Assembly (NCBI GenBank): GCA_018335935.1
Contig: JAGXRG010000013.1
Coordinates: forward strand, 124,001 to 188,000
Reading direction: 5' to 3'
Length of the DNA: 64,000 bases
DNA from: Chitinophagaceae bacterium
GTDB taxonomy: Bacteria > Bacteroidota > Bacteroidia > Chitinophagales > Chitinophagaceae
This document shows, piece after piece, positions 54,901-63,518 of the stretch; within the stretch, counting starts at the first letter, position 1; each line of letters starts with the position of its first letter. The position numbers were made by a program, and so were the translations under genes. The notes below the pieces were generated by a model, which was given only the letters and a program-made list of their open reading frames with translations, did no database searches and was not told the DNA's origin.

Positions 54901-56477
54901 CCTATGATATTGAAATACTAGATGTAAATGGCAATGTCGCTTTAACTATTCCTGCAAGTGTAATAAATAGTAGTTCAAATATAACAATTGGAGGAAGTGT
55001 AGTGAGCAATGTTTTCAATGCATTTTATTTAAGAAACAATGTAAACTTTTCAGTTCAATATACTTCTGGACATTATAACAGCCAGAATAAAGTATTGGCT
55101 ATAGATATTAATTATAGCGAAGTACCTTTAATTGGTGGTATTCGTTTTGGTGGAGGCTCATGTAATTATGTTTATGAAATATTAGGATTTCAACCTCCAG
55201 TACAACCTGTTTCTCAAATTGAATTTAGCTGTAATAATATTGGTATTAATCCCGTTACATTGCAAATAACAGATGCTAGTGGAAATTCATCTACTTGTAA
55301 TACAAATATTACTGTAGTTGATAATATTACACCAACAATTACTTGCCCATCAAATATTACAGTAAATTCAAGTACTCCAATTGTTGTAAATTATACTACA
55401 CCTGTTGGCAATGATAATTGTACTGGAGCAACAACAACAAGAATTGCAGGTTTAGCAAGTGGTGCTACTTTCCCAATCGGTACAACAACTGTTACATATC
55501 GAGTAACAGATGCTTCAGGAAATACAAGTCAATGTTCATTTGATGTAATTGTAGAGGAAGCATGTTTACAACATCATTGGAAAGCTGATGGCAATTTTGC
55601 AGATTCTAAAGGAAATGCAACTGGAACTAATGTAGGTGGTGTTACATTTTCTAATGGTTTTGATAATGAAACAGGTAATAGTAGTTTTAATTTCACTAAT
55701 ACCCCTTCTTATATTTCTTTGGGTACTTCAGGTTCAGTTTCTGGAACTGGTGATTTTTCAGTTAGTGCTTGGGTTAAAACATTGCCAGGTGAACAAAGAC
55801 CAATGGTTATCATTCAACAAAGAGATGGAGAAATAAATGGTGAATATATTTTAAAAATAGGAGGTTATCATAGTTTGCATTCACCAAGTTCTTTTTATGC
55901 AGGTAAAGCATATTTCCTACTTTTTGGTAATGGATCTCCTGTTATTGATTTATTTTCTAACACATTAGTTAATGATGGAAACTGGCATATAATTAAAGCA
56001 GACAGAGTTGGAACAATAATCAGGTTATTTGTAGATAATATATTGCAAGCAACAGGAAATACAGCAGTTGTAGTAAATTTGAATAATAATATTACAACAA
56101 CTATAGGAAGAGATATAAGAGATAATGCATCTCAATTTTATGGTCAAATTGATGATATTAAAATCAATATTTGTGGTAGTACTTCAAGGCAAGTAAATCC
56201 TATTGCTCAACAAATTTTAAAACCATTAATTACGAATTCTAAAATTTATCCTAATCCAGCAACAGATAAAATTATTGTAGAAACTGTAAATGAAATTGAG
56301 TCTACAAATGATATTTTTATCATGGATGTAATTGGTAAAGCTACTTTACAAAAAAATATTCGATTACTTTCAAAGCATAGGATTGAAATGGATATTTCTC
56401 ACTTAGCAAAAGGAGTTCACTTTATTAGAGTAAATAATAAAAAAAGCCCAGAAATATTGCGATTTATTAAACTATAA
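48939..56477 (+). CDS. Giant type IX-secreted protein: subtilase-like, MBG with SRAIVN repeats, HYR, LamG
   Basis: The 2512-residue protein has a signal peptide (residues 1-22) and a T9SS sorting domain (about 2426-2512, KIYPNPATDKIIVE). Between them are: an N-terminal beta-rich region of unknown type (~25-350); an S8 peptidase-like domain (~460-930) with Asp497 in GVKVGVMSDS, oxyanion-type Asn624 in AAGNYG, and Ser858 in FGTSAAAPHVAG; three MBG-type domains (~1020-1525); a HYR domain (~1529-1610); beta-sandwich modules; another HYR-like unit; and a LamG/lectin-like domain (~2206-2414). The usual subtilase HGTxVA is replaced by DEGRAML (Glu543). The middle MBG is split by 16 SRAIVN hexapeptides. 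A UUCG-loop terminator follows. Confidence 0.9.
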   Translation: MRKYYFVCTLLFLITYCPVLFSQTSQQLQMKDFVLYSVKDLKLSDKIKVTGNGNLGSKKDINLKKESNIYANLFSAEKIDLDKESNFFGNITANNLSNSNSDILKGDKTINITGNLLIKGKIKLSNNNNSLTGSVKQPSGSSYSGPVPTGGITKGVFSYPLMPSLPIINSFKSGTLNINGSQTILPGIYKDVTLDQGQTLILDGVGTYVFKSITNKGKNNVKIKFNFKNSATGHFRIFVEEKIDLKNVTASLINGGNANRIYTEVHSNLFDDDDTNDFKNAFFLENGTGNDNCIWLGTVWVPYGKIKIKSSGKSTTTKLEGALWSGDKIYIEKDVEIKFTPLVFDPNNISPYYPPPESGKTTDLIGAELTQLTTNIGPITSIPANNIFTIDSTNVTIEAIALQGQEAALLAYLQTQGLTNIINNGNGSLTITGSLPIINLLNLNQQTSLLRFSRPLYQPLTKSGLTTSQGDIAMRSNMVKSGFDVHGSGVKVGVMSDSYNTLPNNPALADVSNGDLPGTTNPNGNTTPVEVLLDYPFSKKSDEGRAMLQIVHDIAPKSTLAFRTGFISPGDFAEGIRELASNGCNVIVDDITYITEPFYKDGVVAKAVDEVVANGVTYVSAAGNYGSKSYENSFSSTIAPIGIDGEAHDFGGTIYQKLTLVPGTYTIVLQWDDNVYSLGGNSGAQTDLDIYLANNEGSKLFGFNRNNIGGDPIEVLPFVVNENTETNLIIIKSAGSNVKFKYIIFRGDGAIESVSGSGTGTIVGQANAAGAITVGAVLYTNTPQFDGRLTVGGAIFPINPPYNGEPTVASFSSRGGTKVDNVDRNKPDISAPNGVNTTVNMGGQNIDGDAFPNFFGTSAAAPHVAGAAALLIEAKQKFSNQNITPSQIKSIIQSTALAMYGSGLDEASGAGLIQADAMLKTFAKPKPKLISLESVGDSSFAAGTTVKVHGENLSPETKILFRDNAIPTTIINEYSATATIPSYVGGNPTIQLSTASITSSQLDGGLSDTLRFFDIPKKNIKVIADNKTKKYGESLPSFTFKVTVNGQPLDSTSLTLADLKLDNLQFNTPVNSLTNSGLYFIQPLSPFNNNNLTPTDISLLELYNYEFVNGLITVKKLNIKVTPQDKSLIYGDKIDNIKFNYVIDPSANITAANKNGLTDSLKFYHESILDSNHIALVDSRAIVNSRAIVNSRAIVNSRAIVNMGVLVSSRAIVNSRAIVNSRAIVNSRAIVNGANTIYVYDTIRVVDTTKVVDVPASVVLDFNYDDSTQTSTSTLTSSRAIVNSRAIVNSRAIVNSRAIVNSRAIVNGTYSGVPLANSRAIVNSRAIVNSRAIVNSNTVATDTDSSNKNVAVILDQTDVDFSIDTSTAQEPIEAFKAISMITGTTVGQHFIIPAALMAENFEITYETGILNITPAVLTVTAKDTITTTGTTTSYRHTIEGFKNSDSVGNVITGSPSYIIKNAAGTIITNNTLSAGTYSITPSLQLIAPPAPDFLIGFLGNEYEVVSDSTRPSNYIINYIDGTLTVTGVAPSINCPANITVNNSTGQCGANVTFAATETIGNPASTITYSHASGSFFSVGTTTVTATATNVIGTSVCTFTVTVNDTEAPVIISTSTSSTQVNFPAGGSTPNSSWDPMIKYFNDPLPVGAVITGASLSYGARDQGWGNTNGVTQMYVSDTHIGGGLINRPQSLIDYTTIYYFNLNYTGSIPAYVYGGQNTLKMYFVGYPGWQSFWEGGILTLNYQIGGNLASITVDCSSSVPTPNINLVSTSDNCSAIVTHVSDVISNQTNANNYLITRTYKATDPSGNFATATQTITVNDQTAPTAICQPITVNLGVGGTTTVNASAVNNGSTDNCNAPLTYQFLVGGGNNNGQRSVTVNSGTRTGRSITGITYTYNGQQQTLTPANAIRSSLVLSSLTAGPGDANRFWDISATSMSESTALRVLGDFDLGTALQDCADPVGVNHKVIFDAPITPGAGPEIFIVHGGLTYDIEILDVNGNVALTIPASVINSSSNITIGGSVVSNVFNAFYLRNNVNFSVQYTSGHYNSQNKVLAIDINYSEVPLIGGIRFGGGSCNYVYEILGFQPPVQPVSQIEFSCNNIGINPVTLQITDASGNSSTCNTNITVVDNITPTITCPSNITVNSSTPIVVNYTTPVGNDNCTGATTTRIAGLASGATFPIGTTTVTYRVTDASGNTSQCSFDVIVEEACLQHHWKADGNFADSKGNATGTNVGGVTFSNGFDNETGNSSFNFTNTPSYISLGTSGSVSGTGDFSVSAWVKTLPGEQRPMVIIQQRDGEINGEYILKIGGYHSLHSPSSFYAGKAYFLLFGNGSPVIDLFSNTLVNDGNWHIIKADRVGTIIRLFVDNILQATGNTAVVVNLNNNITTTIGRDIRDNASQFYGQIDDIKINICGSTSRQVNPIAQQILKPLITNSKIYPNPATDKIIVETVNEIESTNDIFIMDVIGKATLQKNIRLLSKHRIEMDISHLAKGVHFIRVNNKKSPEILRFIKL
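52473..52943 (+). repeat. SRAIVN hexapeptide repeat region within the giant secreted protein
   Basis: Three in-frame blocks of 18-base units encode SRAIVN: 52473-52634 (eight copies plus one MGVLVS), 52770-52859 (five copies), and 52890-52943 (three copies), separated by 45- and 10-residue spacers. All 16 peptides are identical. The DNA is not: Ser is TCN in ten units and AGY in six, and Ala, Ile, Val and Asn codons also vary. The region interrupts the second MBG-type domain (residues 1179-1335). Confidence 0.95.
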
Positions 56478-56481
56478 TCTA

Positions 56482-56504
56482 AAAGAGGCTTCGGCCTCTT
56501 TTTA
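56482..56504 (+). terminator. UUCG-tetraloop terminator of the giant secreted protein gene
   Basis: AAAGAGGC and GCCTCTTT form an 8-bp stem closed by C-TTCG-G, followed by T residues. It starts four bases after the stop. Confidence 0.95.
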
Positions 56505-56537
56505 CATAATAAAAAAATAATGCTATCTTTTCAAACA

Positions 56538-58454
56538 ATGAACTACAAAAATATTTTTTTTATTATTTTTTTAGTAAACTCACTCTCTGTTTTTTCTCAA
56601 ACCGAAATTAAAAAATATTCAAGTGCAGATTCAATAAAAATCAATCAATTATTAAAACAGAGTACAGATAATTTTAGCGAAGCACCTGAAAAAGCTATAA
56701 GTATTGCTGAACAAGCAAAACAAATGGCAATCTCTGTAAATTTTCAAGAAGGCGTAGCTTATGCCTTAAAAAATATTGGAATTGCATATTATTACCAAGG
56801 GAAAGATGTGGATGCTTTAGATTATTGGAAACAAGCTTTAGAAATATTTAAAGCTATAAAAGATGAAGTTGGCGAAGCTAATATTTTAAATAATATAGGA
56901 GCCATATATTTTAATCAAAAAGATTTAACCAATGCATTAGAATATTATTTACAATCTTTAAAACTAGCAGAAAAAACTAAAGACAAACTAAGAATTCTCA
57001 CAGCTCTAAATAATATAGGTGGAGTTTATTTTGAAAAGCCTGCAACACACGACAAAGCATTGTACTATTTTTTGAAATCTTTACCATTGAGTGAAGAATT
57101 AAAAAATAATGAAACCTTTGGTACAACTGCAGCTAATTTAGGTGAAATTTATTACGTAAGAAATAATGATTCATTAGCTTTAATTTATTTTAACAAATCT
57201 GCAAAAGCTTATAATAATTCCGAGAATAGTCCATATGCTTATAATAATTTAGGTAAGGTTTATAATAGGCAAGGAAACTATAGTTTGGCAATTTCATATC
57301 ATAATAGAGCTTTAACAATTGCAGAAAAACTTAATGGAAGTCTAGATATTGTTCAATCTTTAATGGGCTTAGCTAAAACCAATATTTCGAATAAAGACTT
57401 TAAAAAAGCATTAGTTTATTTAAAACGGGCTGAAACAATTGCCTTTAAGCATGGTTTTTCTGGTGAACTCAAAAATATTTATGAAAGTTTTTCAAATGCG
57501 TACAATCAATTGAATGATTATAAAAACGCATATGTTTATCAATTCAAATATGCAGCAATAAAAGACACCTTATATAATATTGAGACAGATAAAAAATTAG
57601 GAAGTCTTCAATTCGATTTTGATATCAAAAAGAAACAAAGTGAAGTTGATTTACTTACAAAAGATAATGAATTACAAGAAGCTGATATAAAGCGTCAGAA
57701 ATTTGCAAAGAATGCTTTTTTAGTGGGCTTATTTCTTATATTAATTATAGCAATAAATACCTATCGTAACTATTTAAGAAAAGTAAAAACTAATAAAATT
57801 TTAGATAAACAAAAAGACGAAATTGAAGGATTATTATTAAATATTTTACCTGCTGAAGTGGCAAACGAACTTCAAACCACAGGGAAAGCTATTTCAAGAC
57901 ATTATAATGAAGTATCTGTTTTATTCAGCGATTTTAAAGGCTTTACGAGTTTTGCAGAAAAATTAAGTCCACAAGAATTGGTTATGGAATTAAACACATG
58001 TTTTGTAGCATTTGATAATATTGTTGAGAAATATAATTTAGAAAAAATTAAAACTATTGGAGATGCTTATATGTGTGCAGGTGGTATACCCGTTGAAAAA
58101 GAAGGTCATGTTTTACGTATGATAAAAGCCAGTTTAGAAATGCAAGAATGGATTAAAGAATATAATTTAAATAGAATAAGTAAAGGATTAAATCAATGGG
58201 AGTTAAGAATAGGTATTCATGTAGGCCCAATAGTTGCTGGTGTTGTTGGTAAAAAGAAATATGCTTATGATATTTGGGGAAGTACAGTAAACATTGCAAG
58301 TAGAATGGAAAGCAATGGAGAACCTGGAAGAGTAAATATTTCAGCATCAACCTACGAAATAATAAAAGAAGAATATTCATGTTCTTATAGAGGAAAAATT
58401 CATGCAAAAAATGTTGGTGAAATAGATATGTATTTTGTTGAGAATTTAGTTTAA
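56538..58454 (+). CDS. TPR-containing class III adenylate cyclase (membrane-anchored)
   Basis: The 638-residue protein (ATG at 56538; an ATG six codons upstream is less likely because the signal peptide starts here) has a signal peptide (IFFIIFLVNSLSVFSQ), several TPR-like helical repeats (~30-330, AYNNLGKVYNRQGNYSLAISY), a coiled region, one TM segment (~394-412, FLVGLFLILIIAINTY), a linker, and a class III cyclase domain. The two metal Asp are 465 (LFSDFKGFT) and 509 (TIGDAYM). Lys505 and Asp578 (YDIWGS) are the adenine-specifying pair. Asn585 and Arg589 are the transition-state residues. All are present, so cAMP production is predicted. The sensor TPRs face the periplasm. Confidence 0.9.
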   Translation: MNYKNIFFIIFLVNSLSVFSQTEIKKYSSADSIKINQLLKQSTDNFSEAPEKAISIAEQAKQMAISVNFQEGVAYALKNIGIAYYYQGKDVDALDYWKQALEIFKAIKDEVGEANILNNIGAIYFNQKDLTNALEYYLQSLKLAEKTKDKLRILTALNNIGGVYFEKPATHDKALYYFLKSLPLSEELKNNETFGTTAANLGEIYYVRNNDSLALIYFNKSAKAYNNSENSPYAYNNLGKVYNRQGNYSLAISYHNRALTIAEKLNGSLDIVQSLMGLAKTNISNKDFKKALVYLKRAETIAFKHGFSGELKNIYESFSNAYNQLNDYKNAYVYQFKYAAIKDTLYNIETDKKLGSLQFDFDIKKKQSEVDLLTKDNELQEADIKRQKFAKNAFLVGLFLILIIAINTYRNYLRKVKTNKILDKQKDEIEGLLLNILPAEVANELQTTGKAISRHYNEVSVLFSDFKGFTSFAEKLSPQELVMELNTCFVAFDNIVEKYNLEKIKTIGDAYMCAGGIPVEKEGHVLRMIKASLEMQEWIKEYNLNRISKGLNQWELRIGIHVGPIVAGVVGKKKYAYDIWGSTVNIASRMESNGEPGRVNISASTYEIIKEEYSCSYRGKIHAKNVGEIDMYFVENLV

Positions 58455-58896
58455 TATATTATCCAAATTCAATCTCTGTTTTTTTATCCACTGAATCTTC
58501 TTTAAAGTTTATCTTTTAATATTGCTGATTTATTTTCTGACTTTTTAATTCAACGAATTCTTTTTGAGATTTAAAATGCTTGGAAGAAAGATGCTTTGTA
58601 ATACAAAGATTTAATATGAATTTCACAAAAAAGTTTATTTCACTCCCAAAGAAATTCTCATCTATATTTAACTTTTTCAATTATTAGCAGGCTTGTGAAT
58701 TTTCATCTTAACATGTTTAAATACTAAAGTTGCTTTTCGACTCCTTTATTGAACTTTAGGCATTTTTGAAAATATTGAAAACTAAATTCATTTAAAAGAG
58801 TAACGATGATTTAAAAAATCCTTGCTAATATTGAACAGGAGTTTTTTATCTTAAAATGCTGTATATATATTATAGAAAAATAGAGAATTACATTTC
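58455..58896. other. 442-base gene-free region before galK
   Basis: I see no coding frame of useful length, no tRNA, and no clear hairpin terminator. It is very AT-rich with scattered T runs and short ACTAAA/TTGAAAA repeats. The distal part presumably holds the galactose operon control region, but no TAnnTTTG box was found at good spacing. A decayed gene cannot be excluded. Confidence 0.4.
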
Positions 58897-60054
58897 ATGC
58901 AAACAAAACATCAAAAACTTAAAGCCTATTTTGTTGAATTATTTCAACAAGAACCATTGTTGGTAAAATCTCCTGGTCGGGTAAATATTATAGGTGAACA
59001 TACAGATTATAATGGTGGATTTGTTTTGCCAGGTGCAATTGATAAAGCTGCAACGGTTGCTCTATCATTACGTAATGATGATGAAATTCATCTAGTGGCA
59101 TTAGATCTTAATGAAAAATTTACATGCAATGTTGCAAGTTTAAAACCTGTTGCTGATATTAATTGGCCCAATTATATGTTAGGCTCTGCAGCTCAGTTTG
59201 TAAAACGTGGAGTAAAATTACCCGGATTTAATGCTGTTTTGTCTAGCGATGTTCCAATGGGTGCTGGTTTATCATCTTCTGCAGCAGTTGAAAGTGCAGT
59301 TGTATTTGGGTTGAACGAACTTTTACAAACTAAACTTGATAGAATTACAATGGTTGAAATGGCCCAAAAAGCAGAGCACGAATATGCAGGAGTTTTTTGT
59401 GGCATTATGGATCAGTTTGCTTCCATCATGGGAAAAAAAGATCATTTGATGAAATTAGATTGTAGAAATTTATCTTATGAACATGTGCCTTTTAAATTAG
59501 AAGGCATAAAAATATTATTGCTAAATACTAATGTTAAACATTCATTAGCTTCATCTGAATATAACACCAGAAGAAAAGAGTGTATGCAAGCAGTAGTCTG
59601 GATTCAAGCTCACCACCCAGAAGTTACTTCTTTAAGAGATGTTACTCTTGAAATGTTGAATAAACATGTATTGCCAAAAAATAAAACAATTCATCAAAGA
59701 AGCAGATTTGTTGTAGAAGAAATAAATAGATTGATAACTGGTTGTGAAGATTTACAAAAAGGTGATATAAATGCACTCGGAAAAAAAATGTTTGAAACCC
59801 ATGATGGATTAAGCAATATGTATGGCGTGAGTTGTAAAGAACTTGATTTTTTAGTAGACTTTGTTAAGAATAGAAATGAAGTTATTGGTTCAAGAATGAT
59901 GGGAGGTGGCTTTGGAGGTTGTACAATTAATCTGGTATACGAAAATACAATAGAACAACTCATTGCAGATATAAAACCTGCTTATGAAAATGCTATGGGC
60001 TTACAACTCGATTATTATATAGCTTCAATTGAAAATGGTTCAGAAATAATTTAA
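58897..60054 (+). CDS. galK: Galactokinase
   Basis: GalK phosphorylates alpha-D-galactose at C1, the first Leloir step. The 385-residue GHMP kinase has the galactokinase signature SPGRVNIIGEHTDYNGGFVLPGAI near residues 22-45, the ATP loop PMGAGLSSSAAVESA near residue 124, and SRMMGGGFGGCTINLV near residue 335. It is the first gene of a galK-galT-symporter cluster, with two bases between its stop and the galT ATG. Confidence 0.96.
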   Translation: MQTKHQKLKAYFVELFQQEPLLVKSPGRVNIIGEHTDYNGGFVLPGAIDKAATVALSLRNDDEIHLVALDLNEKFTCNVASLKPVADINWPNYMLGSAAQFVKRGVKLPGFNAVLSSDVPMGAGLSSSAAVESAVVFGLNELLQTKLDRITMVEMAQKAEHEYAGVFCGIMDQFASIMGKKDHLMKLDCRNLSYEHVPFKLEGIKILLLNTNVKHSLASSEYNTRRKECMQAVVWIQAHHPEVTSLRDVTLEMLNKHVLPKNKTIHQRSRFVVEEINRLITGCEDLQKGDINALGKKMFETHDGLSNMYGVSCKELDFLVDFVKNRNEVIGSRMMGGGFGGCTINLVYENTIEQLIADIKPAYENAMGLQLDYYIASIENGSEII

Positions 60055-60056
60055 AT

Positions 60057-61103
60057 ATGTTTAGTAGTAAAGAACATTCACATATAAGAATGAATCAACT
60101 AACAGGCGATTGGGTGTTGGTTTCACCACATAGAATGAAACGTCCATGGCAAGGAAAAGTTGAGTCTTTACACACACTGCAAAGTGTTGCTTATGATTCT
60201 GCTTGTTATTTATGTCCTGGTAATAAACGTTCAGATGGAACTGTAAACCCTGATTACAAAGAAGCTTTTGCATTTACCAATGATTTTTCAGCATTATTAG
60301 AAAGCACACCAGCTGGAGAAATTAATAAGAATAATTTATTAGTTTCAAAAAGTGAATCTGGTATTTGTAGAGTGGTTTGTTTTTCGCCCAATCATAGTCT
60401 TACATTGCCTTTAATGAATGAAGATGAAATTATGAATGTAATTGATCTTTGGCAAGAAGAGTTCAAAGCTTTAGCAACAAATCCATCCATAAAATACATT
60501 CAAATTTTTGAAAATAAAGGAGAGATTATGGGTTGCAGTAATCCACATCCTCATGGTCAAATATGGGCATCCTCCTCTATTCCTTTAGAAATATCTAAAG
60601 AAAGCACACAACAAAAAAACTATTTTGAGCAACATGGAAAAAGTTTGCTCAGTGATTATTTGACTATTGAATTAAAAGAGCAAGAAAGAGTTGTGGTAGA
60701 GAATGAACATTTTGCTGCACTAGTTCCATACTGGGCTGTTTGGCCTTATGAAGTCATCATTATAAGCAAGAGACATGTTCAATATTTACATGAATTTTCT
60801 GATGAAGAAAAATTATCTTATGCATCTATTTTAAAAAAAATAACTTGTAAATACGATAATCTTTTTCAAACCTCATTTCCTTATTCAGCAGGTATTCATC
60901 AGGCTCCTGTGAATGATGGAAAGCAACCAGAATGGCATTGGCATATGCACTTTTATCCACCATTACTTCGTTCTGCTACTGTAAAAAAATTTATGGTAGG
61001 CTACGAAATGTTGGGCATGCCACAAAGAGATATTACTGCAGAATATGCTGCAGAAAAATTAAGAGCAATTTCAGATATTCATTATTCAAACCAAAACAAT
61101 TAA
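60057..61103 (+). CDS. galT: Galactose-1-phosphate uridylyltransferase
   Basis: GalT exchanges UMP between UDP-glucose and galactose 1-phosphate. The 348-residue HIT-fold enzyme has the zinc-type CYLCPGN near residue 51 and the catalytic triad region GCSNPHPHGQIWASS near residue 160, in which His-Pro-His carries the uridylylated His. A C-terminal WHWHMHFYPP and WAVWPYEVIIISKRH support the assignment. galE and galM are not in the window. Confidence 0.95.
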   Translation: MFSSKEHSHIRMNQLTGDWVLVSPHRMKRPWQGKVESLHTLQSVAYDSACYLCPGNKRSDGTVNPDYKEAFAFTNDFSALLESTPAGEINKNNLLVSKSESGICRVVCFSPNHSLTLPLMNEDEIMNVIDLWQEEFKALATNPSIKYIQIFENKGEIMGCSNPHPHGQIWASSSIPLEISKESTQQKNYFEQHGKSLLSDYLTIELKEQERVVVENEHFAALVPYWAVWPYEVIIISKRHVQYLHEFSDEEKLSYASILKKITCKYDNLFQTSFPYSAGIHQAPVNDGKQPEWHWHMHFYPPLLRSATVKKFMVGYEMLGMPQRDITAEYAAEKLRAISDIHYSNQNN

Positions 61104-61113
61104 AACTTGTACA

Positions 61114-62766
61114 ATGCAATTAGTATTTATTGATTATGCAGTTATTGCCATTTACTTTCTGTTTGTTGTAACTATTGGGTATGTATTAAAGAAGAAAATT
61201 AAAACGGGTAACGATTTTTTAATGAGTAATAAAAGTATTCCACTCTGGATTACTTCTTTGGCTTTTATTTCTGCTAATCTTGGTGCACAAGAAGTATTAG
61301 GTATGGCTGCAAATGGAGCTAAATATGGACTTTATACCGTTCACTTTTATTGGTTAGGTGCAGCTTTAGCTATGATTTTTTTAGGTGTATTTATGATGCC
61401 TTTTTATTATGGCAGTAAAGCCAGATCGGTACCTGAATATTTAGCTTTAAGGTATGATGAAAAAACAAGAGGATTCAATGCATTTTCTTTTGCTGCTATG
61501 ACAATTTTCTCTTCTGGAGTTTCATTATATGCATTAGCTATGTTAATGAATGTTATTCTTGGTTGGAATTTTGACTTTTCTATTTTAATGGCTGCAGGAA
61601 TTGTTTTAGTCTATACTTATTTAGGTGGATTAACTAGTGCTGTGTATAATGAAGTATTGCAGTTTTTTTTAATAGTGCTAGGTATTGCACCTTTGGTGTA
61701 TTTAGGATTAGATAAAGCTGGAGGTATTGATGGTATTTTACAAAATGTTGATAATGCAAAACTGCATATGTGGAAAGGAATGGGTAGTGCAGAAACTAAC
61801 CCAATGGGTGTAGATGCATTTAGCTTAGTTTTTGGGTTAGGTTTTGTGCTGGCTTTTGGTTATTGGTGTACCGATTTTTTAGTTGTACAAAGAGCCATGA
61901 TATCAAAAAATTTAAATGAAGCACAGCGTACGCCTATTATTGCAAGTATTCCAAAAATATTAATGCCTGCTATTGTAATACTTCCTGGTATCATCATTTT
62001 AGCATTACAAAAAACTTCAGTGGGTTTCGATTTACCAGTAAATGCTGGTGGAGAAACCGATTACAATATGGTGTTGCCAACCCTGCTTTCTAAACTCTAT
62101 CCTAGTGGAATTTTAGGAGTTGGTATTACTGCTTTAATTGCATCTTTCATGTCTGGAATGGCAGGTAATGTTACTGCATTTAATACAGTATTTACTTTCG
62201 ATATTTATCAGGCTTACATTAAAAAAGAAGCAAGTGAAAAGCATTATTTAATGGTAGGAAAAGCAACTACAGTTGTTGGAATATTATTATCAATTATTAC
62301 AGCCTATGTTGCTAGAGGATACAACAGTATTATGGATTTATTACAGTTAGTATTTGGATTTGTAAATGCTCCTTTATTTGCAACTTTTTTATTAGGTATG
62401 TTTTGGAAACGAACCACTGCTAATGGTGCATTTTATGGTTTATTAAGTGGTACAGTGGGAGCTGCCTTAACTCATGGTTTAACCACAGCTGAAGGTAAGG
62501 GTGGATGGATAATGAATTTGCATACTTATTATTCTGGCACTAGTCATGCATTTAATATTGCATGGATTGCATTTGTAATATGTTTTATTGTAACGGTATT
62601 GGTAAGTTTAATTACAAAACCAAAACCCGAAAATTCATTGGTGGGTTTAGTGTACAGTTTAACACCTAAGCAAACTGATCAAGAAAAAGTTTGGTATAAA
62701 AATCCATTAATGCTAGGCATTATAGTGTTAGTGGTAACCTTGATTTTAAATATTATCTTCTATTAA
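61114..62766 (+). CDS. Sodium:solute symporter (SSS/SGLT family), likely galactose uptake
   Basis: The 550-residue inner-membrane transporter has 13-14 hydrophobic segments. Family motifs are GNDFLMSNKSIPLWITSLAFISANLGAQE near residue 31, YTYLGGLTSAVYNEVLQFFLI, and FMSGMAGNVTAFNTVFTFDIYQAY. Close SGLT-type relatives import glucose or galactose with sodium. It lies 10 bases after galT, so galactose is the best substrate guess (context-based). Confidence 0.9.
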   Translation: MQLVFIDYAVIAIYFLFVVTIGYVLKKKIKTGNDFLMSNKSIPLWITSLAFISANLGAQEVLGMAANGAKYGLYTVHFYWLGAALAMIFLGVFMMPFYYGSKARSVPEYLALRYDEKTRGFNAFSFAAMTIFSSGVSLYALAMLMNVILGWNFDFSILMAAGIVLVYTYLGGLTSAVYNEVLQFFLIVLGIAPLVYLGLDKAGGIDGILQNVDNAKLHMWKGMGSAETNPMGVDAFSLVFGLGFVLAFGYWCTDFLVVQRAMISKNLNEAQRTPIIASIPKILMPAIVILPGIIILALQKTSVGFDLPVNAGGETDYNMVLPTLLSKLYPSGILGVGITALIASFMSGMAGNVTAFNTVFTFDIYQAYIKKEASEKHYLMVGKATTVVGILLSIITAYVARGYNSIMDLLQLVFGFVNAPLFATFLLGMFWKRTTANGAFYGLLSGTVGAALTHGLTTAEGKGGWIMNLHTYYSGTSHAFNIAWIAFVICFIVTVLVSLITKPKPENSLVGLVYSLTPKQTDQEKVWYKNPLMLGIIVLVVTLILNIIFY

Positions 62767-62776
62767 AAAAATATGT

Positions 62777-62971
62777 ATGAAAAAATTATTTGACTTACGA
62801 TTTGTAATTGGTTTGTTTTTTTCTGTGGTGGGAATTTTGTTATTGCTTTATCATTTTTTAGTAAATACAACTCAACCAGAAAATCATAAAATTAATTTAT
62901 ATTCAGGAATGGTTTATTTACTTTTTGGAGTAGTGATGATTGTGTTATCTTATAAAAATAAATTATCTTAA
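62777..62971 (+). CDS. Small two-TM membrane protein in the galactose cluster
   Basis: The 64-residue protein has two TM helices (FVIGLFFSVVGILLLLYHFL and SGMVYLLFGVVMIVLSY) with a short hydrophilic loop. It starts 10 bases after the symporter gene, so it is probably cotranscribed and may assist or regulate it. I recognised no family. Confidence 0.7.
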   Translation: MKKLFDLRFVIGLFFSVVGILLLLYHFLVNTTQPENHKINLYSGMVYLLFGVVMIVLSYKNKLS

Positions 62972-63054
62972 AAAATAAATAGTTTGTTCTATGCTTATCG
63001 TTACTTTGTTTAGTAATGAGTCTCAAATGTTTTATAATTATTAAGAATTTTTAT

Positions 63055-63489
63055 ATGAAGTATTTAATTGCTATTTTAAGTTTATTTTTTTTAAATTCAT
63101 CATTTGCTCAAAAAGATCCATTAGAAAGAGTTTGGTTTAATCATGAGAAATCTTCAAAAATTCAAATTTACAAGGCTGTTGATGGTAAGTTTTATGGTAA
63201 AATAGTTTGGTTAGCCAAACCTAATAATGATAAGGGTGAACCACGAACAGATATTAATAATTCAGACGAAAAACAGCAAAGCCAACCTTTATTAGGATTA
63301 ATTATTCTTAAAGCTTTTGAAAAAACTGCAGAACAAGATTATTATATTGATGGTACGATTTATGATCCCAATAATGGGAAAAAATACTGTGGTAAAATAA
63401 CACTCCAAGGTAAAACCTTAAAACTTCGTGGAAACATCTGTGGTTTTGCATTTTTGGGAAGATCATCTACCTGGACACTTGCAGAATAA
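63055..63489 (+). CDS. DUF2147 domain protein (exported)
   Basis: The start is taken at 63055, giving 144 residues beginning with a signal peptide (MKYLIAILSLFFLNSSFAQ); the longer in-frame version would bury it. The mature DUF2147 domain is a small beta-barrel with VWFNHEKSSKIQIYKAVDGKFYGKIVWL and IYDPNNGKKYCGKITLQGKTLKLRGNI, ending FLGRSSTW. Function unknown; it is likely periplasmic or outer-membrane-associated. A TTACTTTG box near 63001 could be its promoter. Confidence 0.85.
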   Translation: MKYLIAILSLFFLNSSFAQKDPLERVWFNHEKSSKIQIYKAVDGKFYGKIVWLAKPNNDKGEPRTDINNSDEKQQSQPLLGLIILKAFEKTAEQDYYIDGTIYDPNNGKKYCGKITLQGKTLKLRGNICGFAFLGRSSTWTLAE

Positions 63490-63518
63490 ATAATCACAAC
63501 TTGTTTACCGTGTATTCT

